A DNA stretch of 64,000 nt, from the NCBI GenBank assembly GCA_943789335.1, contig CALSTS010000001.1, forward strand, positions 1 to 64,000. The letters are read 5' to 3'. Within the stretch, counting starts at the first letter, position 1, and every line of letters starts with the position of its first letter. The DNA is from an uncultured Pseudomonadales bacterium (GTDB lineage: Bacteria > Pseudomonadota > Gammaproteobacteria > Pseudomonadales > Pseudohongiellaceae). A model generated the notes under the pieces. That model had not been told where the DNA came from, did no database searches, and saw nothing but the letters and a program-made list of their open reading frames with translations. Positions 37,576 through 48,970 of the stretch are shown piece after piece. Position numbers and translations under genes: made by a program.

Positions 37576-37991
37576 GGACGACTGGCTGAAAGGGTAACCG
37601 AGACAGAATCCGCAAAACGCAGGGCATGGGGTTTGTCGATCCTTACTTTCGCACGGATCACCATTTCGTTCTCCATCAGAAATTGCAGCAGGTCCTCAGC
37701 CAATTTTTCCAGCAGGCGAAAACGACCTTCTTCGACATGCCGAATAATTTGCTTCGTGATAATTTTGTAATTCAGTGCAGTGGCTTCGTCATCGCTATTG
37801 CAAGCTTCATCGGCGCGATAGGATAGCTCACAGTTAATGAGAACATCCTGCTGCTTGCTCAGCTCTTCTGGGTTAAATCCGATATACGTGCGCAGACGCA
37901 GATCGGTGATGTTGATAACCGCATCATCTCGTTTCCAGCTGCCGTTGTTTTTTGAATACAGCGGGGTATTAACTGAATGTATATTAGGCAT
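37572..37991 (-). CDS. folX: Dihydroneopterin triphosphate 2'-epimerase
   Basis: FolX, a FolB-like tunnelling-fold enzyme, epimerises dihydroneopterin triphosphate to the monapterin form. The 139 residues hold ITDLRLRTYIGFNPEELSKQ, the FolX/FolB start, then LNYKIITKQIIRHVEEGRFRLLEKLAEDLL with the catalytic Glu, and KVRIDKPHALRFADSVSVTL. FolB would act on dihydroneopterin itself. I prefer FolX because of the neighbouring folM and the NPEE-x-x-KQ motif. First gene of the operon; a GGAG ribosome site precedes it. Confidence 0.88.
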   Translation of the reverse strand: MPNIHSVNTPLYSKNNGSWKRDDAVINITDLRLRTYIGFNPEELSKQQDVLINCELSYRADEACNSDDEATALNYKIITKQIIRHVEEGRFRLLEKLAEDLLQFLMENEMVIRAKVRIDKPHALRFADSVSVTLSASRP

Positions 37992-38040
37992 GAGTATCTC
38001 CTTTTTTCTTTCATACGGGGGTATTCACAATTCAGATTAA

Positions 38041-38467
38041 TCCCGGAGATCTGCAGACAGGATAGAGCCATATAAGAAATCACCGATTTAAGGTCAAATC
38101 ATGCCGTAAGGTCTCGAGATCAGGCTTGCTGCAGAGATAGTTGAAAAGCGCGTTAGGCTCAAGTATTTACAGAAGTGTTTTTTGCATTTAAACATCTTCA
38201 ACATTATTTTGCTGAACAGCTTGTTGGTGCAATTGCGACGGGACTGGAGACGCAAGGCAAGGTCCTGCTGACGCATACAAATCAGGGGGCTCACTATTAC
38301 AGCCACAATCAGTTGTATGGCCGCTTATTCCTAAAATCTCCTCTAAAGTATCTACGCAGGTACTACTTAAACTACACAGCCTGAAATGACACCCCCGCCC
38401 TATTGATTAGACCCACCCCTAGAGGATGCAAAGTAAGGTAATTAAAAGGGGGTGATAATAAGTTTTG
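38041..38467. other. Non-coding stretch inside the island's right border
   Basis: No convincing gene is seen between the folX leader and the inner repeat. Short frames at 38094-38306 (minus) and 38175-38384 (plus) have no recognisable motif. A G-rich run AAAAGGGGGTGA precedes the repeat at 38468. The stretch may be debris of a former integrase or another gene, but I could not match any part of it. Confidence 0.4.
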
Positions 38468-38485
38468 GTAACACTGATTGTAACA
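38468..38485 (+). repeat. Island inner direct repeat, right copy
   Basis: An exact copy of the 18-base sequence at 31891-31908, in the same orientation, 58 bases inside the right att site. A partial third unit, GTAACACTGAAGATAACTG, continues directly from its end (38480-38498). Confidence 0.75.
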
Positions 38486-38543
38486 CTGAAGATAACTGAA
38501 CTATTTTATTACTTTATAATTCAATTAGTTAGTTTCTATGATT

Positions 38544-38569
38544 GAGTATCTCCGTCCCGCACCATTTTA
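38544..38569 (+). other. attR-type site (duplicated tRNA-Leu 3' end)
   Basis: It repeats the tRNA-Leu 3' end with CCA and the following ATTTTA, with one extra C (GTCCCGC against GTCCGC) and one substitution. There is no tRNA body upstream, so it is a remnant from integration and marks the right border. Confidence 0.75.
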
Positions 38570-38732
38570 CAAAGACTGCTCACTTCAGTTTTTATTCTGG
38601 TGTATTTTTATTTCTCTTATTAATTAATAAGGGGAATAAGATATCAGTTCTGATATTTTTATCTCTAATTTATAAGCCAGTCTTCCATCCTTTGATTATT
38701 CTATCTATTAATAAATTCATTTTTTATATCCC

Positions 38733-38777
38733 AAAAAAAAACTGACCCAGCGTATGCTGGGTCAGTTTTTATTTTTT
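38733..38777. terminator. Bidirectional terminator after the TonB-dependent receptor
   Basis: An 11-base perfect stem, ACTGACCCAGC (38741-38751) with GCTGGGTCAGT (38756-38766), loop GTAT. A T-run follows on the plus strand, and an A-run precedes it, which acts as the T-tail for the minus strand. It suits the receptor gene ending at 38824. Confidence 0.85.
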
Positions 38778-38823
38778 AAGGCAGAAATCAGTTTATATGA
38801 TTTTCAGCCTAGAGGAGTCGATA

Positions 38824-41076
38824 TTAAAACTCCAAATTTACTTGGATACCGAACTCACGAGGCCGAGCAACAACACCTTGGTCAACACCACCTAAGAAAG
38901 CGCCGAAACCACCTTGCTGATACCACTCGCTAGTCATGTTTCGAGCCCAAATCGCATAGCTCCAATCTGAATTAACAGGTTGGTAAGTCATACGGCCACT
39001 CAAGAGACCATATTGAGGCTGAACTTTCTGCAGCCTAATATCCTGAATCGTCACATAATCATTAGTCCAACCGTAATCGAGCCGGTATGTAAGGCTAGAA
39101 CCATTTTCTTGGTTCCAAACATACTGACCACCTACAGACGCTTGAAAGTCAGGAGCAAAGGCGAAATTTGAATTAAGCCCAATAGTTGTTGCTGCCCCTA
39201 CGTTAGTATAAGCAGTATCCAACCAACCAGCGGAAGCATTGATAGTAATGTTATCCGTAGCCGTCCAAAGAGCATCAAATTCAAAACCTGACATTTCTGC
39301 TTCACCAGCATTTTGCTGAGTGATTTGGCCCGGTACTAGTGCTTCACCAACTTGGATGTCTTCCCATGTACCATCGAAATATGATGCATTTAATCTCAGA
39401 TTGTTATCAAACAACATTGAGCGCACACCAAATTCAATCTGGATAAGTTTCTCACCGGTATACGAAGTAAACACACCACCAACAGCGTTAGTATTTACAC
39501 CACCACCGTTAAAGCCTTCAGAGTAGGTACCATAAAACATGATATCGTCAGTGAAGTCATATGCTAGCGACACGCGTGGTGTGAATGCATAGAAATTGGC
39601 CTCACTACTAGAGCGTACAGCTCCCTTAGTGTACGAGTAGCCAGTATTAGGCCAGGCAGGCAAGTGCATCTGCAGCTGTCCATGCGCCACCCTGGAATTC
39701 TTCTTCTGAATATCGCCCACCGACAGTAAGTACTCAATCATCCGTAAGGTCATAGTTAACTTCGAAAAAGAGCGACGTATCTTCTCGATTATTCTCAGTG
39801 ATTTGATTTCGCTGTCTAAATGGCTAATCCTGCAAGAGGGCCACCAGGATATACCAGCGGCACTAATGTGCCAGTATTATCGGCAACCGGCATAAACTGC
39901 CAATCAAAACGACGCTGTGTATCCTCAACGCTGTTGGCATAGAAACCAACTACCCAGTCAAGCCTGTCACCATCACTTATCAACTGAATTTCCTGACTCC
40001 ACTCATCGACTCTAGCGCCTGTGAAAATTTCGAAAAATTGATATTCAGTTGCATCCAGATCTGCCAAGGCATCACTATCATACTCTCTGCTACCGCTAAT
40101 CGATCTTAATGACAAGGTATCACTAATATCCCAGTCAATAGTCAGATTCATAGATGTTGCATCTAAGTGCCAACCCGGCCCAGCAAAGGTTGAGGTATTT
40201 CGATACTCTTCACGTCCACCAAAGGCCTGTGTTGCATCAGTAAAATTGACGCCTGGAATAGCCTGCATTTGTCGAGCAAAAGCTTGATTGTCATTGACAT
40301 CATACAGAACGTCCGCATTAGGATGGTTTGGATTACTTTGGGTAGATGTAATATCAAATCTGACATCAACATCAGAGCTGGCATGCCAAAGCATATCGAG
40401 GCGTGTTACGGTATTATTTTCATCACCGTGTTGTATTTGTGCATTGCCACTTTGAACATAACCGTCTTTTTGAGCTATTAAAGTAAGTCAATTTGGTTAA
40501 AAAGTTTGGCGTTATTGGCACATCGACATTTGCTGTTATCTGTCTTTGATTGAAGTTACCAACATTTAGACGAATTCTCGCACCCATTTCATCAGAAGGA
40601 GCTCTTGAAACATAGCTGATGGCTCCACCCATGGCATTTTTACCAAACAAAGTACCTTGTGGGCCTTTTAATACCTCAATACGCTCGAGCTCCACAACAT
40701 TGGCCAGTGACCCTTGCAGACCAGTTTGCGCAACGCCGTCCAAATAACGTGCTACACCAGGAATACCTCGCATAGTGAAGTTACCTGATGTTGGACCAGT
40801 TGAACCACCGCCACGAACCATAAGATTCGGTATTAAAAGATCTAAATTTTCGACATTTTCAATGTTTCTATTTTGCAGATCTTCTGCACTGAAAGCCGAA
40901 ATAGTAATTGGAACATCTTGAAGTGCCTGCTCTCTTCTTTGAGCAGTCACCACTATTTCTTCAATGCCCTGGGCTAGCACCGGTGTACTTAACAGGCCCG
41001 GAGTTAGCGAGACGATAGCCGCAATCGGCCATGCTAATTTCGAAATCTTGCCTGGATGACGTTTAGTTTCTTGCAT
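38824..41076 (-). pseudogene. TonB-dependent outer-membrane receptor, frameshifted
   Basis: These receptors take up siderophores, sugars or other scarce substrates with energy from TonB. The start at 41076 gives a signal peptide ending STPVLAQ, a TonB-box-like EEIVVTAQRREQALQDVPI and a plug domain with RGIPGVARYLDG and LKGPQGTLFGKNAMGG. Frame breaks occur near 40,490, 39,820, and at two points in 39,660-39,750. The barrel continues in other frames (FYGTYSEGFNGGGVNTNA) and ends with GIQVNLEF, a correct barrel terminus. Total about 745 residues, which is normal. The substrate cannot be told; the DUF5916 protein upstream may share it. Confidence 0.85.
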
Positions 41077-41412
41077 ATATCTCTCCCCCTTTCTCTTTTT
41101 ATAAGATAACTAGTAGTAGTAGTTGATAATTGCTGATTTAATTAAAATTAATCAGACAAGCGGATTAATATACATTATTTTTGTACATTTTATAATCATT
41201 TTAATGACCTATGCATAAAACTAATCACTTTAACCTATTATTTATACTATCACTTAAATAAACCGAAAGCGGATAATACATCTGGAGTTAGCTTTAAAAC
41301 GCTTGGCAAAATAAACCTCAATGAAAGGCATACATAATTTAACACTTTAAATCAGTAGATTAGTTTAATCTTAATAGTGTGGATATAGAGTAATGTGGCT
41401 TTAGAAAAGCTA
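41077..41412 (-). promoter_or_regulatory. Leader region of the TonB-dependent receptor
   Basis: A non-coding, AT-rich 336 bases. A purine-rich ribosome site (GGGGGAGAGAT) precedes the receptor ATG. A 23-base imperfect palindrome at 41133-41155 begins CTGATT and ends AATCAG, and may bind a regulator. A TATATTAAT element at about 41164-41172 could be a -10. A short AGT triplet run is at 41110-41121. Confidence 0.4.
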
Positions 41413-43617
41413 TTAAAACCTGAAGTTTTTGGAATATTTTAAAACAATTTCAGAGTCTCTGGCATTCATGCCGCTAAATACACCATCTGTATCAAAGTTA
41501 TAATTAACAACAAAGTAAAAATTCTCACCTGCCTGAGGATTCCAGTTCAACCTGCTGTTAAGACCTACCAATGATGAAAGATTGTCATACTGCAATAGAT
41601 TGATCCATGCCCAAGTAGAGTTGAAAGCCAAAGTAGTATTGAGCCTGACAAGGCGTGTACTGAAATCTCCTTGAGGTAATTCAACATCGGTATAACGATA
41701 AGAGAAGTTTGCAGAAAAGCGTGGATCCGGCTGCCAGCCTAAACCCACGCCGACTTCTTTTTGCTTGCCATTATAAAAATCACCCTGCTTGTAACTAATA
41801 TCTGGCACAAAAGCTCTGAATGAGGAGCTTTCCAAACCAATTTCAGCGCTATCAAACGAATATTTACCCGCTGGAATGACGATTCCAGGGCGTATTCGGA
41901 AATCAGCAGTTAAGCCTTCACGCTCTCGCTGCACATCCAAATAAATACGATCAGCCTGATGACTGTTCAGGCTGAACAACCGCGAGGAAAGCTCTTCACT
42001 TTGCATCTCACCATTATCGATACGACGAGTATGGTTATATCTGATTCTGCCAAAATAGTAACGTAGTAGAGGATTGTCGCTTACAAAATAACGGCCTTGG
42101 ACTTCCGTACTTAATTGCTCTATACCTCGACGGTTGGCAAAGCCAAGTGCAGGATTGTACTCAGCGCCGATATAGTTATAACCAATTACGCCACTTAAGC
42201 CAGTATTCTCTGTGGCAAGATCAAGATTTGCACTATAAGCCTTATCATCGCCATTTAGTCCATCAGTATCACTTTGCTGGTACCAAATATCGCCGGTTAA
42301 AGTATGACTGCTTGCAAAACGAGTATTTCGATATCTGAAGTCCACTCCAGCTAGAGAATTATCGTTGAGACTATTAGGGTCGCCCTGAGTAAAAATTGCA
42401 CCTATTCGAGATTCTTGCAGAATATTTTGTGTCATACGCCCAACAAACAGCGGCGCATCATCCACCCCAATCCTGTCTTCTTGCTGCACCATTAAGGCTC
42501 CGACACTAAGGTCGCCAACTCTACCGGCCAGTTTACCTCCAACATCAATATCCACTGGTTGTCCACTTCTTGCATCCAGACCAATACGCCTCGAATAGAA
42601 TGGCGTTCCATTAATGTTGCCGTCTCCGCCAAAACTAAAAATTTCTGAATCCTGTAAAAAGAAATCGCGCTTTTCTGGAAAAAATAATGAGAAGCGAGTC
42701 AGATTAACCTGCCGATCATCAACTTCTGTCGCCGAAAAATCGGTATTCAAGGTCAACACCCCTGTAAGATTCGGGGTGAATTTATAAAAAACATCCAGCG
42801 AGGGATCAAAGCGGGAATCCGTGGTGTTATTAACATGATCTTCCGCATTGGCAACGGTCACCGAGGGGACAATATCGAGACCCAAGCCTTGTTGAAGGCC
42901 ATTCATGCCAACGATCTGCCCTCCCGTGGAAGGATCTATGGCTCGATTAAATGAAGACCAGGCCAGCCTTTCATTGGAGCGGGCAATTTCACGCTCCAGA
43001 TTAAACCCCCATGTGGTTGTATTGGGATCAAAATTCAGAGTAGTGAAAGGAATAGCGATTTCCGTAGTCCAGCCCAGCTCATCAATCTGAGAATCGACCA
43101 GCCAGATCCCTTCCCAATTAAAGTTAGCACTAGTTGGACTCTCGAAAACTGCATCGTCCCGAATCGCGTTAGGCGTGGTGACAAAACGAAAGGCAGTTCT
43201 GCTGTTATTAAAAGTGTCCAAAATGACATGCACATTGTCATCGAACCGAACTGACTGACCTTGAATCATTGTGCGTGCAATTATCTCGTCAGGTTCAGTA
43301 TCAAATAAGCGGGCTGCCACATAGAAATAATTATCATCATAAGTCACGTAAAAGATACTTTCCTGAGTAGGTGTACCATGGTCGACAGGATTAACCTGGT
43401 GTAAATCAGTAATAACTGTTGCCTGCTGCCAGATTTCATCATCTAGCACACCATCAATATTCGGCTCCAATGTTGTACGGCGAATATCTACCGACTTTCT
43501 GACGAAAGCGGAATCAGTATCTGCTGCAGAATTTTGTGCATTAACAAATTCCGGGAACAGACCAAACAAAACTAGAAGGTATAAAAATTGTTTCTTCGAG
43601 CACTTCATACTTGTCAT
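41413..43617 (-). CDS. Outer-membrane protein with N-terminal CBM9-like domain (DUF5916 type)
   Basis: The 734-residue protein has a signal peptide (FLYLLVLFGLFPEFVNAQ), then a carbohydrate-binding-module-9-like domain: PNIDGVLDDEIWQQAT, YDDNYFYVAARLFD, DDNVHVILDTFNN, GWTTEIAIPFTTLNF. After residue 240 comes the DUF5916 part with FFPEKRDFFLQDSEIFSFG, followed by many beta strands that end in phenylalanine (SKNFRF), so it is probably a barrel anchored by its C-terminus. Proteins of this kind sit near TonB receptors and peptidases in marine bacteria. The function is not known. Gene lies upstream of the receptor with a 336-base gap. Confidence 0.82.
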   Translation of the reverse strand: MTSMKCSKKQFLYLLVLFGLFPEFVNAQNSAADTDSAFVRKSVDIRRTTLEPNIDGVLDDEIWQQATVITDLHQVNPVDHGTPTQESIFYVTYDDNYFYVAARLFDTEPDEIIARTMIQGQSVRFDDNVHVILDTFNNSRTAFRFVTTPNAIRDDAVFESPTSANFNWEGIWLVDSQIDELGWTTEIAIPFTTLNFDPNTTTWGFNLEREIARSNERLAWSSFNRAIDPSTGGQIVGMNGLQQGLGLDIVPSVTVANAEDHVNNTTDSRFDPSLDVFYKFTPNLTGVLTLNTDFSATEVDDRQVNLTRFSLFFPEKRDFFLQDSEIFSFGGDGNINGTPFYSRRIGLDARSGQPVDIDVGGKLAGRVGDLSVGALMVQQEDRIGVDDAPLFVGRMTQNILQESRIGAIFTQGDPNSLNDNSLAGVDFRYRNTRFASSHTLTGDIWYQQSDTDGLNGDDKAYSANLDLATENTGLSGVIGYNYIGAEYNPALGFANRRGIEQLSTEVQGRYFVSDNPLLRYYFGRIRYNHTRRIDNGEMQSEELSSRLFSLNSHQADRIYLDVQREREGLTADFRIRPGIVIPAGKYSFDSAEIGLESSSFRAFVPDISYKQGDFYNGKQKEVGVGLGWQPDPRFSANFSYRYTDVELPQGDFSTRLVRLNTTLAFNSTWAWINLLQYDNLSSLVGLNSRLNWNPQAGENFYFVVNYNFDTDGVFSGMNARDSEIVLKYSKNFRF

Positions 43618-43668
43618 TAATTCCCAATTTTTAATAATGTATATTGTATTAGAAATATCTAATCTAAC

Positions 43669-44280
43669 TTAGCTTTTTTTGCCTGCCAATTCTTTGCGCC
43701 ATATCAGACACTGGTTATTTGCAGGCATATCTCTATCTTCTATTAATGCAAAATCATAATCTTTTGCAAGTTGATTAATTTTTTCAAAATCACGAATGCC
43801 ACTTAAAGCGTCCCTATCCTTTAGCCAGAGATCAAAATGTGCATTGCTGTCACTGGTAAAATCACCATCGTATTTAAAAGGACCGTACACACACAAAATG
43901 GCACCAGGTTTTAATACCTCACCTGCCCCTCTAAAAAAGTCAGCGCTTAAGATTTCCGGCATAATATGTAGGCAGTTTGCACTGAACAAGCCATCTAGAT
44001 CCATCACCGGCCACTCTTGCTGTGTTACATCTAAAACTTCGGCCGACATAAGATTTGCGGGTTTATCGTCGGACATTGCTGCTGCTAGCGTAGACATATT
44101 TGCTGAAATTTCACAGGGTATCCAACTAATTTCTGGCAAGAGCTGGCAAAAATAAATGGCGTGCTGAGCGGTGCCACTACCAACTTCCAATATGCGGTCA
44201 CCGGCCTTGAAATAATTTGATATAACTTGAAGAATAGCCTGTTTATTATTTTCACAGGCTTGGCTGAAAGGTTTATTCAT
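43669..44280 (-). CDS. DUF938 SAM-dependent methyltransferase-like protein
   Basis: The 203 residues begin with KPFSQACENNKQAILQVI, the DUF938 opening (C-x-x-N-K-x-x-I), and carry the SAM motif I ILEVGSGTAQHAIYFCQLLP followed by acidic residues and LDGLFSANCLHIMP (motif IV area). It closes with the conserved RDMPANNQCLIWRK. Structures in the family show a class I methyltransferase fold, but the substrate is unknown. It stands alone, 52 bases upstream of the DUF5916 gene start. Confidence 0.87.
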   Translation of the reverse strand: MNKPFSQACENNKQAILQVISNYFKAGDRILEVGSGTAQHAIYFCQLLPEISWIPCEISANMSTLAAAMSDDKPANLMSAEVLDVTQQEWPVMDLDGLFSANCLHIMPEILSADFFRGAGEVLKPGAILCVYGPFKYDGDFTSDSNAHFDLWLKDRDALSGIRDFEKINQLAKDYDFALIEDRDMPANNQCLIWRKELAGKKS

Positions 44281-44402
44281 CGGTTTGAAGTTTCACTTGG
44301 CAACATTTCTTAGTTTAATTACTCAGTTGCATGGCAAATGCTTACAGACCTGATGAACGTATGTCATTTATCTTCAGGCTCTAATTTTTATTGAGCGTGC
44401 TG

Positions 44403-45224
44403 TTAAAGTGCAGTCGGCGTTGTAGTGGTTCTCGCTACTCGCTCTTCAAGTTCATTAAGGCTTTGCTGAATTGAATTAAGAGTTTGATTCAAACTGAGGC
44501 GATATAAATTAATCGATTCTATATCTTGCTCATTTATATTTACTCTATCAGCCAGCCCTGACCCCTCCAACTCCAAAGAAGATTTGAGCGTATCTAAATC
44601 ACCTGTGATACTCGTCAACTGCTGATTAATGTTTAAATTATTTAAACCGGCAACGTTGCTGTTGAGACTATTTATTTGATTGCGAATGGTTTCGATAATC
44701 TGTTCATTCTGATCAAGGTTTGCGGCCTGCTGATTAAGCATCCCAGCCTGATTTGCCACGACTGTTTCAATCTGAGTAAGATTTTCAGTTTGTCTTTCAA
44801 GAGTCGAATTCATTCCGCCAATATCCGATCGCAGCACATTACGTGCTGCCCATAATTTATCTATTTCAGAAAAGTTGAAATCCACTCTCTCCAATAAACC
44901 CATTGAAGATTGTTCGGCCGCTTCATCGACTAGACTCAAACGGTTTTCCAGCTGCACTATACGATCATTGGAACGATCCAAAGTTGTTTGTATTAATAGA
45001 CCTTGTTCATAGAAATAATATGCACCACCAGCACTGGCAAACAATCCTAGAATAAGAACACCTAGCAAAAGCTTCAGCGCAGCACTTGCGCCTGCCGAGA
45101 CTTCGACTTGCCCACTTCCACCGGAAGACATCGAATTCCCACGCTTTTTTTTGCGATGGGTGACGAGCTCGTCCCGTTCAGGGACTATTGAAAAATCGTC
45201 GTAATCTCTATCTTCTGTACTCAT
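44403..45224 (-). CDS. Single-pass membrane protein with long coiled coil
   Basis: I chose ATG 45224 (MSTEDRDYDDFSIVPERD) because the longer frame adds an unlikely Cys- and Arg-rich leader with no ribosome site. The 273 residues consist of a charged cytoplasmic N-terminus (THRKKKRGNS), one membrane helix (ALKLLLGVLILGLFASAGGAYYFY) and a periplasmic part made of heptad-rich helices (QLENRLSLVDEAAEQ, LNQQAANLDQNEQIIETI) ending TTTTPTAL. Such a layout suggests a trimeric or dimeric spacer in the periplasm. I do not recognise a family. Located downstream of groEL on the same strand but separated from it by a terminator and a repeat. Confidence 0.65.
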   Translation of the reverse strand: MSTEDRDYDDFSIVPERDELVTHRKKKRGNSMSSGGSGQVEVSAGASAALKLLLGVLILGLFASAGGAYYFYEQGLLIQTTLDRSNDRIVQLENRLSLVDEAAEQSSMGLLERVDFNFSEIDKLWAARNVLRSDIGGMNSTLERQTENLTQIETVVANQAGMLNQQAANLDQNEQIIETIRNQINSLNSNVAGLNNLNINQQLTSITGDLDTLKSSLELEGSGLADRVNINEQDIESINLYRLSLNQTLNSIQQSLNELEERVARTTTTPTAL

Positions 45225-45334
45225 GCTGGCTATTATATTTACTTTGTTGTGAAAAGTATAAGTTCGTTTCAACCCCCCTTCCAGTATGCTTCTCCTGTGA
45301 CTCTTCAATCCATATCGGCATGTAGGGCACAAGA

Positions 45335-45438
45335 AGCGTAAAATTATTGAGGTAAAACGTATTTATAGAGGTGAGTTTACAATAACGTAAGCGATCCGAT
45401 AAAAAAATATTTTAACGAAAAGAATATAAGCGCAATAG
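45335..45438 (-). repeat. Intergenic structured repeat, copy E (divergent)
   Basis: On the minus strand its leading end is CTATTGCGCTTATATTCTTT then TCGTTAAAATA, close to the other four copies. The middle has an inner arm GTTTAC / GTAAGC (5 of 6 paired) and a weak outer arm (AAAACGTATTTAT against ATAAAAAAATATTTT). It lies 54 bases after the groEL stop, just beyond the groEL terminator. The left boundary is uncertain. Confidence 0.55.
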
Positions 45439-45446
45439 CTCCACTC

Positions 45447-45477
45447 AAAAAAAAGCCCCGTTCTTACGGGGCTTTTT
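45447..45477 (-). terminator. Rho-independent terminator of groESL
   Basis: GCCCCG and CGGGGC form the stem around the loop TTCTTA, flanked by runs of A (left) and T (right), 16 bases after the groEL stop. On the minus strand the A-run at 45447-45454 becomes the T-tail. Confidence 0.9.
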
Positions 45478-45492
45478 ATAGCAAGGCTTAAA

Positions 45493-47150
<1,658 letters not shown>

Positions 47151-47189
47151 TCAATCTGTTAATAAATTGTCGCTTAAAATTCTTTTGGC

Positions 47190-47480
47190 TTAGTCTTCTA
47201 CAACACCAAAGATTTCACTTTCATTAAGGATAAGCAGCTCTTCATCCCCAAGTTTGATTGTGTTACTGGCATATTTACCAAAAATAACTTTATCACCTGC
47301 TTTCAGATCAACCGGTCTCACTTCACCGTTATCTAAAAGACGGCCTGGGCCTACGGCAACAACTTCACCTTGAGAAGGTTTTTCAGTAGCAGAACCTGGG
47401 AGTACGATACCGCTAGCAGTTGTCGTTTCTTCTTCTTGACGTCGTACCACGACTCGGTCTTGCAAAGGACGAATGTTCAT
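47190..47480 (-). CDS. groES: 10 kDa co-chaperonin GroES
   Basis: GroES caps the GroEL ring. The 96 residues include [18 protein letters not shown], the mobile loop [21 protein letters not shown] that touches GroEL apical domains, and the [22 protein letters not shown] beta core. Normal length. It begins an operon with groEL. A heat-shock sigma-32 promoter lies about 138 bases upstream. Confidence 0.98.
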   Translation of the reverse strand: MNIRPLQDRVVVRRQEEETTTASGIVLPGSATEKPSQGEVVAVGPGRLLDNGEVRPVDLKAGDKVIFGKYASNTIKLGDEELLILNESEIFGVVED

Positions 47481-47617
47481 AGTTTGTATTCTCCAAAACT
47501 ATTGGGTGTTAATAATACGTTGAATGGCCATTGATTCTTAATGTCAATTGGCCGTAAACCTTAACAAATCAACAACTTAGTTTAGGCTTAAGCCCAGCAA
47601 GTTCGATTTGAATCACC

Positions 47618-47647
47618 TAAATGGGGTTAGATAGTGGGATTTCAATA
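47618..47647 (-). promoter_or_regulatory. Sigma-32 (heat shock) promoter of groESL
   Basis: Read on the minus strand: TATTGAAA (47647-47640), 13 bases, CCCCATTTA (47626-47618). This agrees closely with the RpoH consensus CTTGAA-N13-17-CCCCATnTA. It lies between fxsA and groES; the leader would be about 130 bases. No CIRCE element was found. Confidence 0.8.
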
Positions 47648-47681
47648 GGAAAATATAATTATTTTTGCTTTTATTATTGCC

Positions 47682-48176
47682 CTACTCTTTATCGAGCTTA
47701 TTTTGATCATTTGCAGGCGCTGCTTCCTTCTCATACTCGCCTTCAAAAGTATTGCCATCTCTTGAATTGCCCCGGGAATGTTGAGTATAAAAAAATTGCC
47801 CTTGCGCGCCCGATTGAAACATTGCCAGCTTGCCTGACTTGATAAGGGCTCTAACAATATAGCGCCGTATAGGCCCAATTAAAAACATAAAACCTAAGGT
47901 ATCTGTGATAAATCCAGGTGTTAACAGAAAGGCTCCTCCAACCGCTAAAAACAAACCTTCAACTATTTCTTGAGCGGGCAGCTCGCCACTTTCAATGCGT
48001 TGATTTGCTCGAGTGAAAGTTGATAAGCCCTGTTGTTTTAATATCTGAATGCCGACCACAGCGGTTAACACGACCAGTCCGAGTGTAGTTAATCCGCCAA
48101 TTTGATCCGCCACTTCGAATAGCAGCAGCATTTCTCCCAGAGGGATGATAATAAATAGTAAAAAAATGTAGCGCAC
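47682..48176 (-). CDS. fxsA: Membrane protein FxsA
   Basis: FxsA is a cytoplasmic-membrane protein that in E. coli lessens exclusion of phage T7 by F plasmid PifA, and it lies next to groESL there as here. The 164 residues have two hydrophobic pairs (YIFLLFIIIPLGEMLLLFEV; TLGLVVLTAVVGIQILKQQG) and the conserved GLFLAVGGAFLLTPGFITDTLGF. The C-terminal 45 residues are polar and longer than the E. coli tail suggests. It is on the same strand as groES, 201 bases upstream. Confidence 0.93.
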   Translation of the reverse strand: MRYIFLLFIIIPLGEMLLLFEVADQIGGLTTLGLVVLTAVVGIQILKQQGLSTFTRANQRIESGELPAQEIVEGLFLAVGGAFLLTPGFITDTLGFMFLIGPIRRYIVRALIKSGKLAMFQSGAQGQFFYTQHSRGNSRDGNTFEGEYEKEAAPANDQNKLDKE

Positions 48177-48299
48177 AATGAAATCCTTTAAATCCTCGTA
48201 CTAACTATAGGGATTAAATCCCAAAGATAAAACCTTAGATTTTTTAGAGCTATCACCACTGTATTTGAATAGTTAACTTAATACAGCAATTAATAGCAT

Positions 48300-48413
48300 C
48301 GTAGTGAGCGAAATTTAGTCAAGGCGCGGGTCTTTGTTGAGCTGAGATTTTACTAAAAAAGTAAATGACTGGCTCAAAAAAGACCAGCAACGAAGGATAA
48401 ATAAGCGCAACAG
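48300..48413 (-). repeat. Intergenic structured repeat, copy B
   Basis: The leading end on the minus strand is CTGTTGCGCTTATTTATCCT then TCGTT, 9 bases after the yajQ stop. The outer arms GGTCTTTGTTGAGC (48329-48342) and GCTCAAAAAAGACC (48372-48385) pair at 13 of 14. The inner arms TTTACT (48349-48354) and AGTAAA (48360-48365) pair fully. Confidence 0.8.
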
Positions 48414-48422
48414 ACGCTAGCG

Positions 48423-48905
48423 CTAGTCTCGGAAATTATTGAACTGCAGGGGCAACCCCCAATTATCTTCTTTCAAAACTGCCATAACACTTTGCAGATC
48501 ATCTCGTTTTTTGCCAGTGACCCTAAGTTTTTCACCCTGAATCGCCACCTGTACCTTCATCTTTAAATCTTTGACTTTTTTTACCATCTTCCGCGCTGTT
48601 TCTGATTCAATTCCTTGTTGAATAGCTGCTTTTAAAACGGCGCGCTGACCAGACATTTCAACTTCTCCAAGCTTTAATGCTGCTATATCTAACTTACGGC
48701 TAGCCATTTTATTGTGCAAAATATCGAGCATTTGTTGAGTCTGGAAATCCACTTCAGCACTTATAATAATTTCAGTATCTGTTAACTCAAAAGAGGCGTC
48801 TACCCCTTTGAAATCAAAACGGTTGCTCATCTCTCGTTGCGCCTGATCAACAGCGTTAGACATTTCGTGCATATCAACTTCAGAAACTATATCGAAAGTA
48901 GGCAT
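48423..48905 (-). CDS. yajQ: YajQ-family cyclic di-GMP-binding protein
   Basis: YajQ proteins are small nucleotide-binding proteins; the Xanthomonas and Pseudomonas members bind cyclic di-GMP and act with a LysR regulator. The 160 residues hold PTFDIVSEVDMHEMSNAVDQ, EMSNRFDFKGVDASFEL and LKMKVQVAIQGEKLRVTGKKRDDLQSVM, close to the family pattern, with two RNP-like halves. A length of 160 is normal. A structured repeat follows right after its stop. Confidence 0.95.
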   Translation of the reverse strand: MPTFDIVSEVDMHEMSNAVDQAQREMSNRFDFKGVDASFELTDTEIIISAEVDFQTQQMLDILHNKMASRKLDIAALKLGEVEMSGQRAVLKAAIQQGIESETARKMVKKVKDLKMKVQVAIQGEKLRVTGKKRDDLQSVMAVLKEDNWGLPLQFNNFRD

Positions 48906-48970
48906 TCATCCTTCCTCAATTAACATTAATAGATTTGATTATAAATCAGACTGGATAAATATCTATGCTT

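Noticed and set aside
38175-38384. 69-residue frame near the right border, considered as a transposase or integrase remnant
   Set aside because: No catalytic motif (R-H-R-Y or DDE) and no recognisable match; left as non-coding.
39320-40481. Several plus-strand frames across the TonB receptor
   Set aside because: They are antisense to barrel-coding sequence and have no features of their own.
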